Shown piece by piece: positions 1-9,479 of a stretch of DNA of 64,000 nucleotides. The position numbers were made by a program, and so were the translations under genes. Numbering within the stretch: the stretch's first letter is position 1; every line of letters starts with the position of its first letter. Origin of the DNA: Thraustochytrium sp. TN22 (taxonomy: Eukaryota; Sar; Bigyra; Thraustochytrida; Thraustochytriidae); NCBI GenBank assembly GCA_013306675.1, contig JABLUY010000115.1:49065-113064 (forward strand). The letters run 5' to 3'. Under the pieces are notes generated by a model. That model was not told where the DNA came from. It was given only the letters and a program-made list of their open reading frames with translations, and did no database searches.

Positions 1-2889
1 AGAGAAGCGCGACGACCGCGAGGCCGGTGGTGGCGATGGCCAGCAGGACGGCGGGGCCAATGTGGTAGAGGGACTCGATGACGCGCTCGTCCCGCGACTT
101 GGAGGCGTCGCTGATGCCAAAGGTGAAGAGCACGTGCACGCAAAAGTCGGTGACGACCGAGATGGCCATGAGCATGTTCACGGCCGAGACGGCGTTCAAC
201 GAGATGTCCCAGAAGAGCGGGAGCGAGCCGACGATGCAGGCGAAGACCATGGCCTCCACGCAGGTGGCGATGAGGACCAAGATTGGGTGCACCAGGAGGA
301 TGGAGCTGATGATGACGACGGCCAGCACGGCGAGACCGAGGCTGGCGAGGGTCTCCCGAGTGATGATCGCAAGGAGGTCCGAGTTCATGAAGAACTCGGA
401 GTTGATAAAGGCGCTCTCGGCCAGCGGCGAGGAGCGCGGCAGGTCGTGCGCGGCGCGCAGGACGCGGATATCCGTGGCCGAGTCGCCGCCGATGGGGTAC
501 TGCCAGATGCGCGTGGCGGCGAGCGAGCCGTCCTCGTCGAACGCGAAGCAGTCCTCGAAGACGGGGACCTGCGCGATGAAGTCCACGAGGGCGAGCGAGA
601 AGCTGGCGCCGGTGATGAAGCCGTACTCGTTGGTCTGGTTCTGCCAGACCGGGTGCGCGGCTGCCCAAGCCACCATGCCGAGCTGCCAGTCCTTGCGGCC
701 CTTGGCCTGGTCCACGATGTCGGAGGCAAAGACCCGGTCGGCGAGCTCGCGGATCTGCAGCTGGACGGTGGCGTCCGAGTGGTCGACCTCGCCCTTGACG
801 TAGAGGTTCATCGGAGTGAAGCTGCCGAAGGAGTCGAAGTAGTCGTCCGCGACGTCAAACCAGTCCTGCAGGTAGCTCTCGTCCGACGCCAGCAGCCTGA
901 CCTCGAAGGTGTTGTCAATCTGAACAGCCTGCGACAGGCCGACGATCGCCATGACGCTAAAGACCACCAGGACGGTCACTTTGACACGCGGCTGCATGAG
1001 GTAGGGTGCGTACTTGTCGCGGAAGAAGAGCGCGAGGCGCGAGTCCGCGTCGGACGTCGTCGTGGTCGTCGGCTCTGCAGCCGTCTCCTCATCGGCGATC
1101 GAGGCCGCGGCGCGCATGCAGATGAGCGGGTCGCGGCGGCCGGCCTCTCGCCGGCGCACGTCCAGCACCAGGAGCGCCGGGAAGACCGTGAGGTGGGCAA
1201 CGTAAATGAGAAGCACCGAGACCGCGGCGTAGGCGCCGAACCACTGCATCGCCGGCAGGGAAGTGGACAGCGCGCACAAAAAGGCGAAGAAGTTCGTCCC
1301 GGACGCCACGGTGATGGCCAGACCCGAGTCGTAAATGGCCTCGTGGATGCGGTCCGGCAGCTCGTCCTCCTCCTTGGTGCGGTCAAAGGAGGCCACCACC
1401 ACGTAGGCGGCGTCAATGCCCGTGCCGAGGAGTGTGAGCGGCAAGACCTGGGTAAGCGAGGTCATTGGCAGCCCGCAGTAGGAGCAGAACCCGTAGGCCG
1501 CGCCGCTGGCGTAAAGAATGACCAGCACGTCGGTCGTCGCCACGAGCGCGCGGCCGCGCACGCTGTCGCAGGCCCTGCCCAGCGTCAGGCTTGCGAAGAT
1601 GATCATGGCGTTGTAAGCCAGCCCCATCAGATGCACCTCGCCAAAGACTGTAGCGGCCAGCTCCTCGTCGAGACTCTTCACCGTGTACACCGACACGCGG
1701 ATGGTGGACCGGGGCTTGGTCCCAATGTCGATGAGTGCGTCTTCGAAGGCTTCTAATTCATCGACGCTGCCGTCCGGCAGGATGGGCAGCAGGTTGTACG
1801 AGATGCGGATGGCCGGCGCACTCGCGAGCCCCGCCTCGGTCTCCGTGTATCGGCCGAACTGGATCTTGCGCTGCACCGACTCACCCGTCGGGTAGGTGTT
1901 TTGGGCGCAGACGGCCTGCACGATGGTGTCCGAGGTGGCGTTCGCGTCGAACAGGTCCATGTCAAAGAGCCAGAACTTGAGCGCGCCCGTCACATCGCAG
2001 CTGCCGGTGAAGTCCCTGGCGCAGAGCTCCTCAAAGCTGCTGCCGAGCGTCGCGGTGCGCGCCGCCATGACCTCGTCATGCACCTCGAGGGCTTCGCGCA
2101 GCATGTCCCGTGTCAGCACATTCGCGCCGCGGTCCAGCGCCGTGATAAAGAGCACCTCCGTGCGCGGGCTCTCGTCGAACTTTGACCGCGCGTACTGCAT
2201 GTTGAGCATCGCCTCCGAGTCCTGGTCCGCCCACAGCAGTTCGCCCTTGGTTTCGACCTTGAGCATTGCCAGACCCCCTAGAAACGGCAGCAGGCACACG
2301 AAGAACACCGCGATCGTCATCCACGGGTTCATTGCACACCGCCTTGACAGGGCCGCCAACGTCAAGCCCAGCTTCTTGCCCACCTCGCCCATCCCGTCCA
2401 GGTACCTGGCTGCCACGTCCTTGCCAAAGTACCTCTGCACCTTGCTGACCGGTAGCGCCTTGCCGACGCCCTCCTGTACCTTGCCGAAGCGCTCCTGCAT
2501 CTTGCTCGCCGCTTGCGAATTGCCGACGCGCTCCTGTACCTTGGCCCAGCGCTCCCTGCTCGCCGCTCGCGAATTGCCAACGCGCTCCTGTACCTTGGCC
2601 CAGCGCTCCTGCGCCTTGCTCGCCGCTTGCGAATTGCCGACGCGCTCCTGCAAGTGGCCAACGCGCTCCTGCACCTGCGCTTTGCTCATTGCCAGCATTG
2701 TACCAACGCGCTCTTGCGCCTTGCCAACGCGCTCCTGCGCCTTGCCGAAGCGCTCCTGCATCTGTGCCTTGGTCGGTGCCTGTATTTTACCCATGCTCTC
2801 CTGCACCTTGCCCAAGCGTTCCTGCACCCTGCTCTTTCCCTGCGTTGTGCGCATGCACTCTCGCTGTTCCTGCTGCTCCTGCTCCTGTC

Positions 2890-2930
<41 letters not shown>

Positions 2931-2962
2931 TGCTGCTGCAACGGCGGCGGCGAAGCGCCCAT
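1..2962 (-). CDS. Patched/RND-family polytopic membrane protein with polyQ and repeat-rich N-terminus (3' end off window)
   Basis: The frame is open from the ATG at 2962 to the left edge, giving about 987 codons with the C-terminus missing. Residues 1-8 are followed by 16 consecutive Gln, then about 120 residues of degenerate repeats built on QERVG, QAASK and QERWAKV, likely helical. The membrane part begins near residue 191 with MGEVGKKLGLTLAALSRR, followed by a hydrophobic helix and the WADQDSEAMLNM extracytoplasmic segment seen also in the next gene. The TM4-type motif LGTGIDAAYVV lies near 1420, and a second repeat half has SVVTDFCVHVLFTF. This two-half layout with sterol-sensing-like helices is typical of Patched/Dispatched-type RND proteins, which use ion gradients to move lipids or sterols; the substrate here is unknown. 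The second Asp of the GxxxDD pair is Ala, unlike in the neighbour. The start is uncertain: 2962 captures polyQ, and 2392 would give a canonical N-terminus. Confidence 0.85.
2400..2830 (-). repeat. In-frame degenerate coding repeat (QERVG/QAASK units) in Patched-like gene
   Basis: The plus strand repeatedly shows variants of gcgctcctg(t/c)accttg and cttgctcgccgcttgcg. Read on the minus strand they give QERVGNSQAASK, AQERWAKV and similar units. All length differences keep the frame, so the array is translated if the start at 2962 is used. Confidence 0.75.
2891..2938 (-). repeat. CAG trinucleotide run encoding polyglutamine
   Basis: Sixteen consecutive Gln codons on the minus strand (ctg triplets on plus, with one ttg) sit eight residues after the proposed start codon of the Patched-like gene. 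Such runs are prone to length variation. Confidence 0.85.
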
Positions 2963-4245
2963 CGTTTTCCTCGCCCTGCTTGCCTTCGGATTTCTTTTGG
3001 CGCGCCGTCGTGCCTCGCAGCTATCGTGACTACTTGTCCTCCGGCGAGCGCCCTCGCGCCCTCCGAGTCGCTTGCTGTTCAAGTTTTGCTTGAGCGAGCG
3101 AGCGAGTCCGTGAGCGAGCGCGCGAGCGAGACTGTGACTCGGAGCGAGCGAGACTGTGAGCGAGCGAGCGAGTGCCTGTGGCTGTGTCGCGCGCGCTTTG
3201 CCTTGAATGGACTCTCCGGTCGGCCAGAGAAGTGAGGGAGTGAACACCCCGAGTTAGAACGCCCACACTGGCATCGCCAAAAGCCACGTCGTCACACCTG
3301 CCGCCTGCCTGGCCCTGCCACCATCGCGCGTGGCACGGACTGCGAGCGCACTACCTCGGCTCTCTCCGCGCGCTCCGCTGGCGGCTGAAACTTGCTCCTG
3401 CGCCGCGAGAGGCTGCGCAAAAGAAAGCCTTGGCACCAGAGGCGCCGGTTTGCCGGTGATGGCCCGCGCCGTCGAGTGAATCGACTCGACTCCATGGTCG
3501 AAGCGTCGATCTCGAATCCCTCGATGTCGTACGCGCTCGAAAATGCGTCATTGTAGCGAGCGCACCTGCGCAGTGCGCTTTGCCATGCCCTGGCACTTGG
3601 ACTGGCAGTGCATGACTCGGACGGTGTGAATCCACTCGCTGAGAATCACCCACCCTCCCAAACCGCATGGGACAGCGCGTGCAGGGACGTCACGGTCTGC
3701 GAGTGAAGAGCGGGCAATGAGGGCTGGGCGAGGGAGGCCAATCGGATGAGAAAAACTGCCTTCACTCGCTCGCCACGGTCCGACTGCTTCGCTTCTCACT
3801 GCGCGGTGGCGCGCAAATAGCAAGGCGGTTCTGCACCGTGACCGAGGCGGCCGCACCGCCCCAGCCTGGGCCGTGTCGTTTACGACTGCGTGAGGCATGC
3901 GGCATGAAAATACAATCTCGCGGCGCAACTGCGCAAATGGCGGGTTTGCCGGCGTGTTTGCAGGTTAACACCTGCCCAGTCCGTGTGAACGCGCCATGGC
4001 AATCTCAATCCAGACAGGCTGTCGCGTCCGAGCAATCGGCTCGGCGCACGGAAACCCACAATCTCAGCCGCACGCCTGCCAGACAGTCTCGGCCGCACGC
4101 CAGCCGGACAAGCATCTCGTCTTCTTCACACCGCGACAAATGTACCTCACGAAGATGTAGCTCTTCCTAGCTCTGAGTATGAAGGTGACGTTTTTGACTC
4201 GTCCGAGTCTCAGGCGTCGAGAAAAAGCGCACACGAAAGCTGTCT
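2963..4245. other. Intergenic region, no supported gene
   Basis: This spans the 5' side of the first Patched-like gene and the 3' side of the second. It holds a GAGC-type simple repeat at about 3090-3170. The short open frames here show no recognisable motif or consistent coding character. Confidence 0.6.
3090..3172. repeat. GAGC tetranucleotide-type simple repeat
   Basis: Runs of gagcgagcgagcgag are interspersed with gactgtgactcgg spacers just upstream of the first Patched-like gene. Similar tetranucleotide runs occur in several intergenic regions of the window. Confidence 0.8.
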
Positions 4246-6825
4246 TTATCGTTTCGAAAAGGAGAGAACGACGGGTAGAAAGAAGAGGCTGAAGGCGCCG
4301 CCGAAGAGGCAGATGGACATGAAGCAATAAAAGAAGACGCGAAAGACTTCGCTGCCAGCAAATGCGAGCGGCGCGATGCCAATAAAAGTAGTGGAGACGG
4401 CAAGGAGAACGGACGGGCCGATGGTGAATAGCGTCTCGCGGACGCGGGCGTCGGAGGACAGGTGCGAGGGACGAGAGCGAAAGGCCGTGATGAGGTGAGC
4501 CACATAGTCGACAGTCAAGCCAATGGCCATGAGGAGGTTCACGCAGCTGATTGCGTTCAGTGGGATGTCCCAAAAGAGCGGGAGCGAGCCTAGGATGCAG
4601 GCAAACACCATGGCCACTACGACCACGCCGAGCAGGACCAGGGCAGGGTCCACGATGAGGACTGCCGTCACCAGCGTGATGGCCAAGAGCGCCCACGCGA
4701 GGCTAGAGACGGTCTCCTGCACGATGATGCGATACTGGTCGTAGGTAGGGAAGAGTGCGGAGCTGAGAAAGGCGTTGTTGGCCAGCGGAGATCCGGCCGT
4801 GACGCCTTCGGCCGCGCCAAGCAGTGCCACGCTCTTGCTCACCTCGCCGCCGGGCTGCTGGTAGAACCAGATGCGGCTGGCCTCGATGACGCTCGGATCC
4901 GCCACGTTGCGAGCGAAGCAGGACTCGAAGCTCGGCGCGTACGCGAGGAAGTCCGCCAGCGCCGGCGCAAAATGCTCGCCCGTCACAAAGCCGGTTGTAG
5001 GGGACCGCGTTGCGTTCCACACCTCATGCGCCGCGGCGAAGGCCGTCAGTGCCAGCTGCCAGTCCATGCGGTCCTTGCTGGCGTCCACGATCCTCTCGTC
5101 CGCATACACGAGGTCACTCAGCGTACGCACCTGCGTTTGCACGGTCTCATTCGCGAGGTCCGCGCCAACAACATACAAGCCGACTGGCGTGAAGCCCTCG
5201 ATGGACCCAAAGTACGCTTCGGACACGGCGTAGAAGTCTTGCAGATACGAGCTGTCCGGAGCGATGAGCCTAAAGTCGAAGTCGTTCCTGACGAGGGTCG
5301 CCTGCCACGCGCCCACGGTTGCCATAGCCAAAAAGAGAACCACGACAACCGCCTTGACGGCCGGTCGCAGGAGCATGTCGGCAAAAACATCCCGGAAGAA
5401 GATGCCGAGCCGGGAGGGACGCGCCGCGTCCGAGTCGGCGTCTGCCCCGTCTACCGCCACGGCTGCCGCCTCCGCCTTGACCGCCTCCACGGCGGCACTC
5501 GCGTCCGCGACGGCGGCACCGGCCCCACGGCGCACCTTGACGCACGGCAGCCAGTCCCGCCGCCGTGCAGCCTCGCGCTCCGCATCCAGCGCGAGCAGCG
5601 CCGGGAAGACGGTCACGTGCGCAATATACAAGAGAAGGACCGTCAGTGCCGCGTACTGGCCGAACCAGCGCAGCGCCGGCAGCCGCTGGCCCAGCGTCGC
5701 GACACCGAAGGCCAGCACGTCCGTCATGGATGTCACCGTAATGGAGAGACCGGCCTCATGCATGGCTTCGTGCATGCGCTCCGGAACCGCCTTGGCGGCG
5801 CTCGTCCTGTCGAATGCGGCGGCCAACACGATCGCATCATCGATGCCAATGGACACCACAATGAATGGCAGGACCTGCGCCAGCGTGTTGAACGGCACGC
5901 CGAGCAGCGCGATGAGTCCATAGGAGGCGGCCGTGGAGAGGAGGATGACGAGTAGCTCCGCCATCGCCAACAAGCCGCGCCCACGCATCGGATCGCATCC
6001 CTTGCCCAGGGTCATACTCGCGAAGGCCACCATGAGCACGTACGCGAGGCCCATCAGGGGTATGTCATGCATCACGGACCCACCAAGCTCCTCGTCCAGG
6101 CTCTTGGACGTGAACACGGCCACGTTCACATTCGCGCGCTCTTTGGTCCCGATCGCAATCACCTCGTCCTCCCACTCGCCTTGGTCGGCGCCCGCGGTCG
6201 TGCTGTTGACGCGGTACACGATTTGCAGCGCCTTGGCCTGCGCCAAGTTGTCTGGTGTCTCCGAATACACGCCGAAATCGATGCCGCGGTCCACCTTGCT
6301 GCCGTCCGGGTACCACTCCTCCGCGCACTTGGCCTGCACAGCCGCGTCCGAGGTCGCCTGCTGGACAAAGGTCGGCGTATCGAAGCTCCAGAATCGCAAG
6401 GGGCCGCCTAGCGAGCACCCCGTGCCAAAGGCATTCGACTCGCACACGTCTGCCAGCATCAGCCCGCGCGTCTTCGTCCTCACAGCGGCCACCTCCTCGT
6501 GGATGGCCAGTGTCTCGCGAAGCGCAGCGAGTGTCAGCACGTTGGCGCCCTCCTCTTTGGCCGTCACGAATAAGAAGCTCGTGGCGGGTGCGGGCGGGAA
6601 GCTAGCCTGCACATACCTTGCGTTTTGCATCGCGACTGAGTTCTGATCCACCCAGAGCCTGTTACCGTCCGTCACCTCCTTCAGCAGCCGCATGCACGCC
6701 CCTAAATGCACCGCAATTACGACAAAGGTCGCTAGCGTCGCTCTTGGCCGCGCCGCGCACGCGCCGGCCGTGGCCGCCAGGGTCGCCGCCAGCGCCCCAT
6801 TGAAGGCAGCGAGCCATCTTGCCAT
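4246..6825 (-). CDS. Patched/RND-family membrane protein, complete
   Basis: A single-exon frame of 859 residues, paralogous to the gene on its left in the same orientation. The N-terminal helix is followed by the extracytoplasmic segment LWVDQNSVAMQNARYV, matching the WADQDSEAMLNM region of the neighbour. A five-helix sterol-sensing-like block contains VSIGIDDAIVLAAAF near residue 326, keeping both Asp of the RND proton-relay pair. The second half repeats the topology, with a large extracellular loop and the helix AIGLTVDYVAHLITAF near residue 766. The protein ends LPVVLSFSKR. The family exports or redistributes sterols, lipids or lipidated ligands; no ligand can be named here. It lacks the polyQ and repeat extension of the paralogue, suggesting that the extension was gained after tandem duplication. 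The start at 6825 is the first ATG and fits a short cytoplasmic N-terminus. Confidence 0.9.
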   Translation of the reverse strand: MARWLAAFNGALAATLAATAGACAARPRATLATFVVIAVHLGACMRLLKEVTDGNRLWVDQNSVAMQNARYVQASFPPAPATSFLFVTAKEEGANVLTLAALRETLAIHEEVAAVRTKTRGLMLADVCESNAFGTGCSLGGPLRFWSFDTPTFVQQATSDAAVQAKCAEEWYPDGSKVDRGIDFGVYSETPDNLAQAKALQIVYRVNSTTAGADQGEWEDEVIAIGTKERANVNVAVFTSKSLDEELGGSVMHDIPLMGLAYVLMVAFASMTLGKGCDPMRGRGLLAMAELLVILLSTAASYGLIALLGVPFNTLAQVLPFIVVSIGIDDAIVLAAAFDRTSAAKAVPERMHEAMHEAGLSITVTSMTDVLAFGVATLGQRLPALRWFGQYAALTVLLLYIAHVTVFPALLALDAEREAARRRDWLPCVKVRRGAGAAVADASAAVEAVKAEAAAVAVDGADADSDAARPSRLGIFFRDVFADMLLRPAVKAVVVVLFLAMATVGAWQATLVRNDFDFRLIAPDSSYLQDFYAVSEAYFGSIEGFTPVGLYVVGADLANETVQTQVRTLSDLVYADERIVDASKDRMDWQLALTAFAAAHEVWNATRSPTTGFVTGEHFAPALADFLAYAPSFESCFARNVADPSVIEASRIWFYQQPGGEVSKSVALLGAAEGVTAGSPLANNAFLSSALFPTYDQYRIIVQETVSSLAWALLAITLVTAVLIVDPALVLLGVVVVAMVFACILGSLPLFWDIPLNAISCVNLLMAIGLTVDYVAHLITAFRSRPSHLSSDARVRETLFTIGPSVLLAVSTTFIGIAPLAFAGSEVFRVFFYCFMSICLFGGAFSLFFLPVVLSFSKR

Positions 6826-7554
6826 GGCTGATGAATTTCAACCTGGTTTGCTTGCCCGCACCTATACTCTGCCCCGGCTAGGCTAGTGGGCGCCCAATCC
6901 GCGTCGCCTAAGCCGCGGCGTCTTCTCTCAGTGGCTGCCACTGGCCGGATCGGCCGTGCCATCCGTGCCCGTGTCCGAGTTCGAGTTCAAGTCAGAACGA
7001 AGGTTCAACGGCTCTGCCAGCTTCTGCGGCATTGTTTCTACTAGCTGAACTCCGCGTCATGCCCACTGGCCTGACCTCGAGCTTGCTGCCTGTCCTAACA
7101 AGCCGGACCGCCCGCGCAAGCTTCGCTGGAATCGACTTGTGCTTGACTCGACCCGGAACTTGTGAAGAAGGCGACGGCCAGCGGCGGGCCCGGGCCGTGA
7201 GAGCCTGTTGAGTCGTGAGTGACCAGTGTCAGGCTCAGGCGCGGCGGCTCACTGGCAGTGCCAGTGGCACTGCAATACCAGGCCGCGACAGGTTGAGCGC
7301 GAGAGAGCACATCATACAGTGCACGTCGGCGCCAGTGGCCGTGCCTGAGCGCCTTGCCGAGGACCAGCACCGACTTGTCCAAACCACGTGGCCAGGCACG
7401 CAACGTCTGGTTGCAGTGCGAGAACAAGGCTTCGACCGCACGTGCTCTGAGGCTGCTTGCTTCTCGCGACACTGGTCTTGCGAGCAATGTTCTTGCAGAG
7501 CGGCAACGCCCGGTCGTGCGGCGAAGCAGGCGCGGCGCGCGGCCTGTCTGTACG
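6826..7554. other. Divergent intergenic region, likely promoters
   Basis: It lies between divergent starts (Patched-like gene on minus, Pus7-like gene on plus). No gene is supported. The frame of the Pus7-like gene stays open upstream to 7354, but that extension is low in complexity and resembles no family member. Confidence 0.5.
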
Positions 7555-9132
7555 ATGAGCTCGGCCGAGGCCCCGGCGGTAGCAGCGCCTCCGACCACGG
7601 GCAGCAGCAATGGCGGCGGCGGCGGCAGCAGCAGCAGCAGCACCACCACCAAGGCCACCACCACCAGAGCCACCGAAGCGACCAAGGCTGCGCTCGACGC
7701 TCGCGCGGAGCGAGCGGCGGCGAACCCGGAGGAGGCGGCACGCTTCGAGGCGCTGCGCGAAGCGTTCCGACTGGAGCGCTTGGCACTGGTGCGCGACACG
7801 GCGCTGCAGGGCGTGGGCGGCGAGCTCAAGGAGGAGCCCGCATACTTTAATGTGACGGAAATCCCATTCGCAGCGCAGGACGAGGAGAGCCCAAGGGACG
7901 GCGCTGCATCGGACGGCGCTGCATCGTACGCGTGGATTACGGTGACGCGGTCCGGCATGAACACCTTGGACGTGGCGCACCGCCTGGAGAAGCTCCTGGG
8001 GACGCGGCGCAACGCGATCGGATTCGCCGGCCTCAAGGACAAGCGGGCGACGTGCACGCAGACCTTTAGCGTGCCGCTGGAACCAGGCAGTTCGCTGGAG
8101 GACCTGGGGAAGCGCGTCGAGGCCGACTCGGGCTCACCCGCGCTGCAGCTCGTCGAGGTGCAGGCGGCCAAGAGCAAGCTGTACAAGGGTGGCCTGCGCG
8201 GCAACCGCTTCCGCATTCTCGTCACGCGGCTGGCCGTGAGTGCTGACGAAGCGGTCGACCGCGCGCGGCGCATTGCCGAGGACCTGCGCGACAAGGGCGT
8301 GGCGAATTACTTTGGCGAGCAGCGGCTTGGCTTCAAGGGACGAAGCGCCTTGACTGGGTACAAGGAGCTGCGCATGGCATCCGAGTACCTGGCGAGCATC
8401 GAGGAGGGCGAGGACGAGCACGAGCAGGCAGAGAAGAAGAAGAAGGGGGGGGAGGGGGAGGAAAAGGAGGAGGAGAAGGAGGAGGAGGAGGAGGAGGAGG
8501 CTGCGGCGGGGAGGAAGCGCAAGGGCTCCCGCAAGGGGTTTGCCAGCTTTTGTCGCCGTAATTCCAAGCGCAAGCGCTCGCACTCGCGGTCGCGTGGCGG
8601 CTTTGGCGGCGTCTTCAACCTCAACGCCTTTCAATCGGGTGTTTTCAACTGTATGCTGAGCGAGCGCGTTCGCAGCGGGACCTTCTCGCGAGACATGGTG
8701 GGCGACCACGTCATGCGGCAGATCGGCGGCGTCTCGCGCGTGGTGACAGACGACGCGAGTCTGCCTTCGGCGCACGACCGCGCCGAGGGTATCACTTTTG
8801 CTCTTCCGCTTCTTGGCGACCGCGTCGGCGCCATGTCGCAAGGCGAGCCGCAAGTTCTTGAGCGCCGCGTGCTCCAGGAGGTGTGGGACCTTCCGGACGA
8901 GGTGCTCTGGCTCTGCAGGCTGCAGTCCACCTTGCGGCCTGGGCGCATCAGCCTCGCGCAGGCCGATGTACACATTGAGAAAGTGTCTTCCGCCAAGGCC
9001 TATCTCGCCAAGGAGTTGCGCTGTGAGTCCGATGCAGAGGTTGCCGATGGTGAGGCGCTGCTCTTCACCTTTACGCTCCCCAAGGGCGCGTATGCGACCA
9101 GCCTGTTGCGTGAGTTTATGATGATACAATAA
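7555..9132 (+). CDS. PUS7: tRNA/RNA pseudouridine synthase, TruD/Pus7 family
   Basis: The product of 525 residues would convert uridine to pseudouridine in tRNA and possibly other RNAs. The diagnostic TruD motif GFAGLKDKRATCTQ is present, with the catalytic Asp at about residue 162. Other family segments are KLYKGGLRGNRFRILV, VANYFGEQRLGFKGR and FNLNAFQSGVFNCMLSERV. A Gly/Ser/Thr-rich leader (residues 10-40) precedes the domain. A highly charged insertion (Glu/Lys-rich, then Arg/Lys/Ser-rich, coded at about 8400-8600) interrupts the catalytic domain; the basic part may aid RNA binding or nuclear entry. I chose the ATG at 7555 because the upstream frame is low-complexity. The C-terminal FTLPKGAYATSLLREFM is typical of the family. 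Distinction between Pus7 and Pus7-like subtypes is not possible by eye. Confidence 0.9.
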   Translation: MSSAEAPAVAAPPTTGSSNGGGGGSSSSSTTTKATTTRATEATKAALDARAERAAANPEEAARFEALREAFRLERLALVRDTALQGVGGELKEEPAYFNVTEIPFAAQDEESPRDGAASDGAASYAWITVTRSGMNTLDVAHRLEKLLGTRRNAIGFAGLKDKRATCTQTFSVPLEPGSSLEDLGKRVEADSGSPALQLVEVQAAKSKLYKGGLRGNRFRILVTRLAVSADEAVDRARRIAEDLRDKGVANYFGEQRLGFKGRSALTGYKELRMASEYLASIEEGEDEHEQAEKKKKGGEGEEKEEEKEEEEEEEAAAGRKRKGSRKGFASFCRRNSKRKRSHSRSRGGFGGVFNLNAFQSGVFNCMLSERVRSGTFSRDMVGDHVMRQIGGVSRVVTDDASLPSAHDRAEGITFALPLLGDRVGAMSQGEPQVLERRVLQEVWDLPDEVLWLCRLQSTLRPGRISLAQADVHIEKVSSAKAYLAKELRCESDAEVADGEALLFTFTLPKGAYATSLLREFMMIQ

Positions 9133-9479
9133 ATGAGCCGGTTGACATGGTCACAGCGGCGCTCCTCGGTGCTTGATTCACTTGCGAAAGCCAAGTTCTT
9201 TTTGGATTTGAAAGTTAGCTGTGGCTCGTAGGGTACATTGGTAAGATGACGCTGCCCAGGTCCCGGATGGGCGTTGTCACGGACGCTCACCACTGCAGAG
9301 ATCGGTGTCACCATAGACGCTACCCAGATCGAGTCTCGAGTCGTCGCCGCCAGCCCATGCGGCGCACTGCATGTGACCTACAACAAAGTGGCCACGTGCT
9401 CCCACGTCCGCCCTGGAATGACGCACTCTTGTCCCTAACATACTGTTAGGTTTTCTCTGGCTGCTTCGCCGCTTCCTCG
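9133..9479. other. Convergent intergenic region
   Basis: A 347-bp space between the convergent 3' ends of the Pus7-like and exchanger genes. No gene or structured element was seen. Confidence 0.6.

Noticed and set aside
62-1756. 564-codon plus-strand frame at the left edge
   Set aside because: It is antisense to the Patched-like gene. The minus frame reads transmembrane helices and RND motifs, whereas this one reads charged low complexity.
7354-7554. N-terminal extension of the Pus7-like frame
   Set aside because: It is Arg/Ser-rich leader-like sequence without family similarity; the ATG at 7555 is a better start.
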